The position numbers were made by a program, and so were the translations under genes. DNA of 64,000 bases, taken from the NCBI RefSeq assembly GCF_003595175.1, contig NZ_CP032419.1:1302001-1366000 (forward strand). Reading direction: 5' to 3'. Origin of the DNA: Pseudomonas cavernae (GTDB taxonomy: Bacteria; Pseudomonadota; Gammaproteobacteria; Pseudomonadales; Pseudomonadaceae). The notes under the pieces are model-generated. The model made no database searches and was not told the DNA's origin. It saw only the letters and a list, made by a program, of their open reading frames with translations. Below are positions 58,392 through 64,000 of the stretch, piece after piece; positions within the stretch are counted from its first letter, which is position 1; each line of letters opens with the position of its first letter.

Positions 58392-59487
58392 ATGGAAATT
58401 AACCCGATCCTTAACAGCATCAAGGACCTGTCCGAACGCACCCAGACTATTCGGGGGTATCTTTGACTACGATCAAAAGCATGATCGTCTGGTCGAAGTA
58501 AACCGCGAACTCGAAGACCCGAACGTCTGGAACAACCCCGAATACGCCCAGAACCTGGGCCGCGAACGCGCCCTGCTGGCGCAGATCGTCGAAACCCTCG
58601 ACGACCTCCAAGGCGGCCTGGCCGACTCCCGCGACCTGCTCGACATGGCCGTAGAGGAAAACGACGAAGGCGCGGTGAATGACGTCGCCAACGAAGTCGA
58701 ACGCCTGCGCGAGATCCTCGAGAGGCTGGAGTTCCGCCGCATGTTCAGCGGCGAGATGGACCCGAACAACGCCTACCTTGACATCCAGGCCGGCTCCGGC
58801 GGCACCGAGGCGCAGGACTGGGCCAACATGCTGCTGCGCATGTACCTGCGCTGGGCCGACAAGCGCGGTTTCGACGCCACCATCATGGAGCTGTCCGCCG
58901 GCGAAGTCGCCGGGATCAAGGGCGCCACCGTGCACATCAAGGGCGAATACGCCTTCGGTTGGCTGCGTACCGAGATCGGCGTGCACCGCCTGGTGCGCAA
59001 GAGCCCGTTCGACTCCGGCAACCGTCGCCACACCTCGTTCACCGCGGTGTTCGCCTCGCCGGAAATCGACGACAACATCGAGATCGAGATCAATCCGGCC
59101 GACCTGCGCATCGACACCTACCGCTCCTCCGGGGCCGGTGGTCAGCACGTCAACACCACCGACTCGGCGGTGCGGATCACCCACCTGCCGACCAATACCG
59201 TGGTCAGCTGCCAGAACGAACGTTCCCAGCACGCCAACAAGGACACCGCCATGAAGATGCTGCGGGCCAAGTTGTACGAGCAGGAAATGATGAAACGCAA
59301 CGCCGCCTCGCAGGCGCTGGAGGACTCCAAGTCGGATATCGGCTGGGGCCATCAGATCCGTTCCTATGTGCTCGACCAGTCGCGGATCAAGGATCTGCGC
59401 ACCGGCATCGAGAACAGTAACTGCGACGCGGTGCTGGACGGCGATCTGGATGAATTTATCGAGGCCAGCCTGAAGCAGGGGCTGTGA
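58392..59487 (+). CDS. prfB: Peptide chain release factor 2 (programmed +1 frameshift)
   Basis: RF2 recognises UGA and UAA. The first 24 codons ([20 protein letters not shown], then RGYL) end at an in-frame TGA at 58464-58466. Translation continues in the +1 frame from GAC at 58465, giving 364 aa overall, the normal RF2 length. The tripeptide motif SPF ([12 protein letters not shown]) and the hydrolysis motif GGQ ([17 protein letters not shown]) are present. The frame is intact after the shift. lysS follows, as in many proteobacteria. Confidence 0.98.
58453..58467 (+). promoter_or_regulatory. prfB autoregulatory frameshift site
   Basis: GGGGGTATCTTTGAC: an internal Shine-Dalgarno-like GGGGG three bases before the slippery CTT, then TGA followed by C, the poorest UGA context. 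Low RF2 slows termination and favours +1 slippage, so RF2 controls its own synthesis. Confidence 0.96.
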
Positions 59488-59499
59488 ACAAAACGCAAT

Positions 59500-59605
59500 G
59501 TAGGTTGGGCCGAGCTGCGCGAGGCCCAACGAGCGGCGCTGCATTTGCGTAGGAGGCCGGCCCCGGGCCGGATGTTGGGCATCGCTGCGCTCAGCACCAA
59601 CCTAC
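59500..59605 (+). repeat. Repeat family B, long variant (copy 7)
   Basis: GTAGGTTGGGCCGAGC and GCTCAGCACCAACCTAC ends, inner AGGCCCAACG and ATGTTGGGC, plus a GGCCGGCCCCGGGCCGG palindrome. It occupies the prfB-lysS gap. Confidence 0.75.
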
Positions 59606-59629
59606 GGTTACAGGAACAGACGAAAGACC

Positions 59630-61132
59630 ATGAGCGACCAACAACTCGACCAGCACGAACTGCAACAGGAAGAAAACAAGCTGATTGCCCAGCGCAAGGA
59701 AAAGCTTGCCGCCGTCCGTGAGCAGGGCAACGCCTTCCCCAACGACTTCCGCCGCGACAGCTACTGCGCGGACCTGCAGAAGCAGTACGTCGACAAGAGC
59801 AAGGAAGAGCTGGAAGCCGCCGCCATTCCGGTCAAGGTCGCCGGGCGCATCGTGCTCAACCGTGGCGCCTTCATGGTCATCCAGGACATGAGCGGACGCA
59901 TCCAGGTCTATGTCAACCGCAAGACCCTGTCCGAGGAAACCCTGGAAGCGGTGAAGACCTGGGACCTGGGCGACATCATCGCCGCCGAAGGCACCCTGGC
60001 GCGCTCCGGCAAGGGCGACCTGTACGTGGAAATGACCAGCGTGCGGCTGCTGACCAAGTCCCTGCGCCCGCTGCCGGACAAGCACCACGGCCTGACCGAC
60101 ACCGAGCAGCGCTACCGTCAGCGCTACGTCGACCTGATCGTCAACGAAGACGTGCGTCAGACCTTCCGCGTGCGTTCGCAGGTGATCGGCCACATCCGCA
60201 AGTTCCTGGCCGACCGCGACTTCCTCGAAGTGGAAACGCCGATGCTGCAGACCATTCCCGGCGGCGCCGCGGCCAAGCCGTTCGAGACCCACCACAATGC
60301 GCTGGACATGGCCATGTTCCTGCGCATCGCCCCGGAGCTGTACCTCAAGCGCCTGGTGGTCGGTGGCTTCGAGCGGGTGTTCGAGATCAACCGCAACTTC
60401 CGTAACGAAGGCGTGTCGACCCGGCACAACCCCGAGTTCACCATGCTCGAGTTCTACCAGGCCTATGCCGACTACGAAGACAACATGGACCTGACCGAGG
60501 AACTGTTCCGCGAACTGGCCCAGTTGGTGCTCGGCAGCACCGACGTGCCTTACGGCGACAAGGTGTTCCACTTCGGTGAGCCGTTCGAGCGCCTGTCGGT
60601 GTTCGACTCGATCCTCAAGTTCAACCCGGAAATCACTGCCGCTGACCTGCAGGACATCGGCACGGCCCGCGCCCTGGCGAAGAAGGCCGGCGCCGCCGTC
60701 AAGGGCTTCGAGGGTCTGGGCAAGCTGCAAACCATGATTTTCGAGGAACTGGTCGAGCACAAGCTGGAGCAGCCGACCTTCATCACCAAGTACCCGTTCG
60801 AAGTGTCGCCGCTGGCGCGCCGCAACGACGAAGATCCGAGCGTCACCGATCGCTTCGAGCTGTTTATCGGGGGGCGGGAAATTGCCAACGCCTACTCCGA
60901 GCTGAATGACGCCGAAGATCAGGCCGAGCGCTTCATGGCCCAGGTGGCCGACAAGGATGCCGGTGACGACGAGGCCATGCACTACGACGCCGACTTCGTC
61001 CGCGCCCTCGAATACGGCATGCCGCCGACCGCGGGCGAGGGCATCGGCATCGACCGTCTGGTGATGTTGCTCACCAATTCGCCGTCGATCCGCGACGTCA
61101 TCCTGTTCCCGCACATGCGCCCGCAGGCCTGA
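59630..61132 (+). CDS. lysS: Lysyl-tRNA synthetase, class II
   Basis: A 500-aa class II synthetase. The N-terminal OB anticodon-binding domain has [21 protein letters not shown]. Motif 1 region is [19 protein letters not shown], motif 2 is [22 protein letters not shown] by position (about residues 255-275), and motif 3 is [13 protein letters not shown] near the C-terminus. It charges tRNA-Lys. A terminator follows. Confidence 0.99.
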   Translation: MSDQQLDQHELQQEENKLIAQRKEKLAAVREQGNAFPNDFRRDSYCADLQKQYVDKSKEELEAAAIPVKVAGRIVLNRGAFMVIQDMSGRIQVYVNRKTLSEETLEAVKTWDLGDIIAAEGTLARSGKGDLYVEMTSVRLLTKSLRPLPDKHHGLTDTEQRYRQRYVDLIVNEDVRQTFRVRSQVIGHIRKFLADRDFLEVETPMLQTIPGGAAAKPFETHHNALDMAMFLRIAPELYLKRLVVGGFERVFEINRNFRNEGVSTRHNPEFTMLEFYQAYADYEDNMDLTEELFRELAQLVLGSTDVPYGDKVFHFGEPFERLSVFDSILKFNPEITAADLQDIGTARALAKKAGAAVKGFEGLGKLQTMIFEELVEHKLEQPTFITKYPFEVSPLARRNDEDPSVTDRFELFIGGREIANAYSELNDAEDQAERFMAQVADKDAGDDEAMHYDADFVRALEYGMPPTAGEGIGIDRLVMLLTNSPSIRDVILFPHMRPQA

Positions 61133-61144
61133 TGCGGTGAACCA

Positions 61145-61178
61145 CAACAATAGAGCCGCCTACGGGCGGCTTTATTGT
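61145..61178 (+). terminator. Terminator after lysS
   Basis: AACAATAGAGCCGCC, loop TACG, then the complement GGCGGCTTTATTGTT; a long, nearly perfect stem with a T-rich end. Confidence 0.9.
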
Positions 61179-61300
61179 TGGCGCCTGTTGCAGAGTCCCT
61201 GCGTGTTCATGCTGCGTAGCAAACGCGGCCGATTGCTTCTGTTCGTGTAAGCTCCAAGAATATTCTTCAGGTTTCCGCGTAGCCGAGGTAGAAAACCATC

Positions 61301-62014
61301 GTGACCCGCAGCCCCGTCCAAGACAGCGCCGCCACCGTGGCCAGCGCCGTAGCTGAAAGTGTCCAGTACCAGGGCCGCAAGGCCAGTCGGCAGGGCAGCG
61401 AACAGCGCCGTCAGGCGATTCTCGACGCCGCCATGCGCATCATCGTGCGCGAGGGTGTGCGGGCCGTGCGCCACCGTGCCGTGGCCGCCGAGGCCGAAGT
61501 GCCGCTGTCGGCCACCACCTACTACTTCAAAGACATCAACGACCTGATCACCGATACCTTCGCCCAGTTCGTCGAGCGCAGCGCCGAGGCGATGGCGGCG
61601 TTCTGGGACCGCACCGAGGGCCTGCTGCTGGCGAAGGTCGGCCGGCTCAATGGCAGCGTCGAGTCGCGCTATCAGTTGGCCGATGAGATTGCCGGGCTGG
61701 CGGTGGAGTACGTGCGCCAGCAACTGCTGACCCGCCGCGATCATCTGCTGGCCGAGTGTGCGTTCCAGCAGGAAGCCTTGCTCAATCCGCGCCTGCATGA
61801 GCTGGTGCGCTCGCACCGGCAAATCCTTGTGCAGGGTGTGACCCACTTCTTCCAGGTCCTCGGCTCCAAGCAGCCGGAGCAGGACGCCAAGGTGTTGACG
61901 GGCATCATTGAGCGGATGGAGTATCAGGGCCTGCTCGACGGGGCGGATCAGCTGGACAACGAGGACATGCTGGCCATCCTCAAGCGCTATATGTACCTGG
62001 TGCTCGGCCTCTGA
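61301..62014 (+). CDS. TetR-family transcriptional regulator
   Basis: A 237-aa regulator starting with GTG. A 30-residue N-terminal extension precedes the HTH domain (RRQAILDAAMRIIVREGVRAVRHRAVAAEAEV, then LSATTYYFKDINDLI). The ligand domain is helical with no recognisable signature. It is a single gene with its own terminator, and its target is not evident from the neighbours. Confidence 0.9.
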   Translation: MTRSPVQDSAATVASAVAESVQYQGRKASRQGSEQRRQAILDAAMRIIVREGVRAVRHRAVAAEAEVPLSATTYYFKDINDLITDTFAQFVERSAEAMAAFWDRTEGLLLAKVGRLNGSVESRYQLADEIAGLAVEYVRQQLLTRRDHLLAECAFQQEALLNPRLHELVRSHRQILVQGVTHFFQVLGSKQPEQDAKVLTGIIERMEYQGLLDGADQLDNEDMLAILKRYMYLVLGL

Positions 62015-62025
62015 GGCCTCTGACG

Positions 62026-62048
62026 AACCCCGCGGCTGCGGGGTTTTG
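62026..62048 (+). terminator. Terminator after the TetR gene
   Basis: AACCCCGCGG and TGCGGGGTTTTGT, a short strong stem with four T. Confidence 0.8.
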
Positions 62049-62200
62049 TCATATTGACGGAGTAAGCTGCGCCGCTTTGCCGAGTCGGCGCGGATGAGGA
62101 GAGTGGCTTTGCTAGGGTTAGAAAAACAGGTGCGGCAGCCCTGGATGAGCGCTTCGCCGCACGCACCGCAGTTGGCTCACGTCCGCACAAGGAGCGCGAA

Positions 62201-62752
62201 ATGAAAGCCTGGCGTATGGTGCTCGCCTTGTCCTTCTTGCTGTTGAATGGCTGTCTGGTCACCTTCAAGGATCCCATTCCGGCCAACGAGGCCGCTCCCA
62301 TGCCGTTGCTGGGCGAATGGACGCGCAAGAACGAGTGGGGCGAACAGCAGTACCTGGAAGTCAGCCGCGCCGGCTCCAACCTGTACAAGGCGGTCACCTA
62401 CGAGAACAGCCCGGACGATAGCGAAAGCCTGAAGGAGTTCGGCTTCACCGTGTCCCACCATGGCAGCCGCTGGTATCTGTCGGCCGGTATGCCGAAGAGC
62501 CTGGGCGCCAATTTCGCCATCGCCGGCTTCGAACTGACCAAGGACAACGAGCTGGTGGTCTATAACCTCGATGTCGACCGCATCCGCCAGGAGTTGGACG
62601 CCGGTCGGCTGGACGGCAAGATCTTCGAAACCCCCGACGGTGATGGCGCCTTGATCAGCAGTCCGCTGAACAAGGTGTTTGCCTATCTCGACGACCAGGC
62701 CAATTCCGACGTGTTCATCGAAGTGGCGCGTTTCCAGCGCAGCGGCCAGTGA
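62201..62752 (+). CDS. Lipoprotein of unknown function
   Basis: A 183-aa protein with a lipoprotein signal; the lipobox LNGC places the lipidated Cys at residue 18. The mature part starts LVTFKDPIPANEAAPMP and contains LGEWTRKNEWGEQQYLEVSRAGSNLY, which looks like a small beta-rich domain. I do not recognise a function. It has Leu at +2 and so is probably sorted to the outer membrane. It lies 27 bases upstream of the DUF1704 gene and probably shares its transcript. Confidence 0.85.
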   Translation: MKAWRMVLALSFLLLNGCLVTFKDPIPANEAAPMPLLGEWTRKNEWGEQQYLEVSRAGSNLYKAVTYENSPDDSESLKEFGFTVSHHGSRWYLSAGMPKSLGANFAIAGFELTKDNELVVYNLDVDRIRQELDAGRLDGKIFETPDGDGALISSPLNKVFAYLDDQANSDVFIEVARFQRSGQ

Positions 62753-62779
62753 GCCCGGCAACCCGCGAGTGACAGAACG

Positions 62780-64000
62780 ATGAACGACCATATGGTGCTC
62801 GACGAATACCAGCTGACCATCCGCACCCTGTCCGATCGCCTGGTCGAGGCGCAGACGCCGATCCGCGTGCTGGATGCGGTGAAGTGGGACGACAACATCC
62901 GCCAGGACTTCCTCAAGCACAAAGGCAAGGAGCCGCCGGCGGTCGATCGCGCCTATTACGAAAGCCGGCCACTGGCCTTCGACCCCGGCGCGAAGAAGCT
63001 CGAATTCCAGAACATCGAGCGCGACATCACCCGTCAGCTCGGCCAGTTCAGCCCGGTCGGGCAGATCATGCGGCGCATGTGCCGGGAATACCGGATGGTC
63101 ATCCGCATGCTCGAGGCGCGCGGCACTCCGGACTTCGGCCTGATTTCCCAGGAGCTCTACGGCGCGGCTTCCGACGCCTTCCATGCCGGCGACCCGACGC
63201 TCGCCGACCTCGGCCTGATGTTCTCCGAGTACCTGAACAACATCGCCGATCGCGGCGACCTCGAAGACGAACCCAAGACTCTTAGCGCCAACACGGCGGT
63301 GGAGATGCTGCAGAGCCGGTTGAGCACGGTGTTCGGCGACGACACCATCCGCGTGTTCGAGTCCGACGGCATCCTCGCCGATGCCGCCGCCGGCGCCGAC
63401 TACATCAAGGTGCGCAGCGACGCCCTGTTCAACGAGCGCGACGTGCGTGCCCTGGAAGTGCATGAAGGCCTGGTGCATGTCGGCACCACTCTCAACGGCC
63501 TCAGCCAGCCGATCTGCACCTTCCTGGCCAAGGGTCCGCCATCCTCGACCGTGACCCAGGAAGGCCTGGCGATCCTCATGGAGGTGATCGCCTTCACCTC
63601 CTACCCGACCCGGCTGCGCAAGCTGACCAACCGTATCCGCGCCATCCACATGGCCGAGGACGGCGCCGATTTCCTCCAGGTGTTCGAGTTCTACCGCGAG
63701 CAGGGCTTCGCTCGCGAGGAAAGCTACGGTCACGCCAGTCGGGTGTTCCGCGGTTCCACCCCGGACGGCCTGCCGTTCACCAAGGACCTGTCCTATCTCA
63801 AGGGCTTCATCCTGATCTACAACTACATCCAGCTGGCGGTGCGGCAGGGCAAGCTGGAGCAGATTCCGCTGCTGTTCTGCGGCAAGACCACCCTGGAAGA
63901 CATGCGCACCCTGCGCCAGCTGGTCGACGAAGGCCTGGTGACGCCGCCCAAGTACCTGCCGCCGCAGTTCCGCGACCTGAATGCCTTGTCGGCCTGGATG
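62780..64000 (+). CDS. DUF1704 / QEGLA-motif putative metallopeptidase, N-terminal part
   Basis: The 407 codons to the window edge are open; the C-terminus is outside. The protein matches the family labelled flavohemoglobin expression-modulating QEGLA motif protein: TVTQEGLAILMEV is visible. About 30 residues earlier is HEGLVHVGTTLNG, an H-E-x-x-x-H zinc site, so the QEGLA Glu could be the third ligand, as in the related MATCAP/KIAA0895 tubulin carboxypeptidases. Peptidase activity is inferred, and the bacterial substrate is unknown. The start MNDHMVLDEYQ at 62780 has CAGAACG upstream. Confidence 0.88.
   Translation, partial: MNDHMVLDEYQLTIRTLSDRLVEAQTPIRVLDAVKWDDNIRQDFLKHKGKEPPAVDRAYYESRPLAFDPGAKKLEFQNIERDITRQLGQFSPVGQIMRRMCREYRMVIRMLEARGTPDFGLISQELYGAASDAFHAGDPTLADLGLMFSEYLNNIADRGDLEDEPKTLSANTAVEMLQSRLSTVFGDDTIRVFESDGILADAAAGADYIKVRSDALFNERDVRALEVHEGLVHVGTTLNGLSQPICTFLAKGPPSSTVTQEGLAILMEVIAFTSYPTRLRKLTNRIRAIHMAEDGADFLQVFEFYREQGFAREESYGHASRVFRGSTPDGLPFTKDLSYLKGFILIYNYIQLAVRQGKLEQIPLLFCGKTTLEDMRTLRQLVDEGLVTPPKYLPPQFRDLNALSAWM

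Overview
The window is about 64 kb of GC-rich chromosome from a Pseudomonas (Gammaproteobacteria). The evidence is the gene order: der, leuA, xseA, guaBA, tadA, mltF, purL, purT, ffh-rpsP-rimM-trmD-rplS, xerD-dsbC-hom-thrC, recJ, prfB-lysS. From memory this follows the PA3799-to-PA3697 stretch of P. aeruginosa PAO1 read in the opposite direction. The protein lengths (LeuA 556, PurL 1298, GuaB 489, RF2 364 aa) and the dispersed GTAG...CTAC hairpin repeats also fit. I see no prophage, plasmid, CRISPR array, rRNA, tRNA or intact insertion sequence, so this is mostly vertically inherited core genome.

Layout. 1-4.8 kb: end of der, a methionine-salvage-like pair (aminotransferase and omega-amidase), and leuA with a candidate leader peptide. 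4.8-7.7 kb: an M23 peptidase, xseA and a conserved protein of unknown function. 8-19 kb: guaB-guaA, a Tat-exported multicopper oxidase, tadA, mltF and purL. 19-26 kb: small metal or Fe-S proteins, an L,D-transpeptidase, two Nudix hydrolases, a gamma-carbonic anhydrase, purT, an SGNH hydrolase and a CcsA-like/CorC-like pair. 26-30 kb: ffh and the rpsP operon. 30-37 kb: an unusual membrane-anchored protein, a Na+/H+ antiporter, xerD-dsbC-hom-thrC. 37-46.6 kb: scattered single genes and recJ. 46.9-55.3 kb: a minus-strand putrescine/GABA-aldehyde locus (LysR regulator, aldehyde dehydrogenase, ydcS, ydcTUV, patD). 55.5-58.2 kb: tandem DUF533 proteins and a beta-barrel protein. 58.4-64 kb: prfB with its programmed frameshift, lysS, a TetR regulator, a lipoprotein and a partial DUF1704 putative metallopeptidase.

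How the genes work together. Purine synthesis is strongly represented (purT, purL, guaB, guaA). hom and thrC make threonine, and leuA starts leucine synthesis. The ydc locus imports a polyamine-type substrate and oxidises the derived aminoaldehyde.

The most unusual signal is not a gene. Three intergenic elements of 120-142 bp (7731-7871, 46811-46930, 51386-51527) are full-length imperfect hairpins. Their arms differ between copies but stay self-complementary, and they share a central core whose stem covaries. Each begins exactly at the stop codon of a gene, in the same polarity. Other dispersed hairpin families (called A, B, C, D, F and G here) fill most other gaps, and two of those also supply a gene's stop codon.
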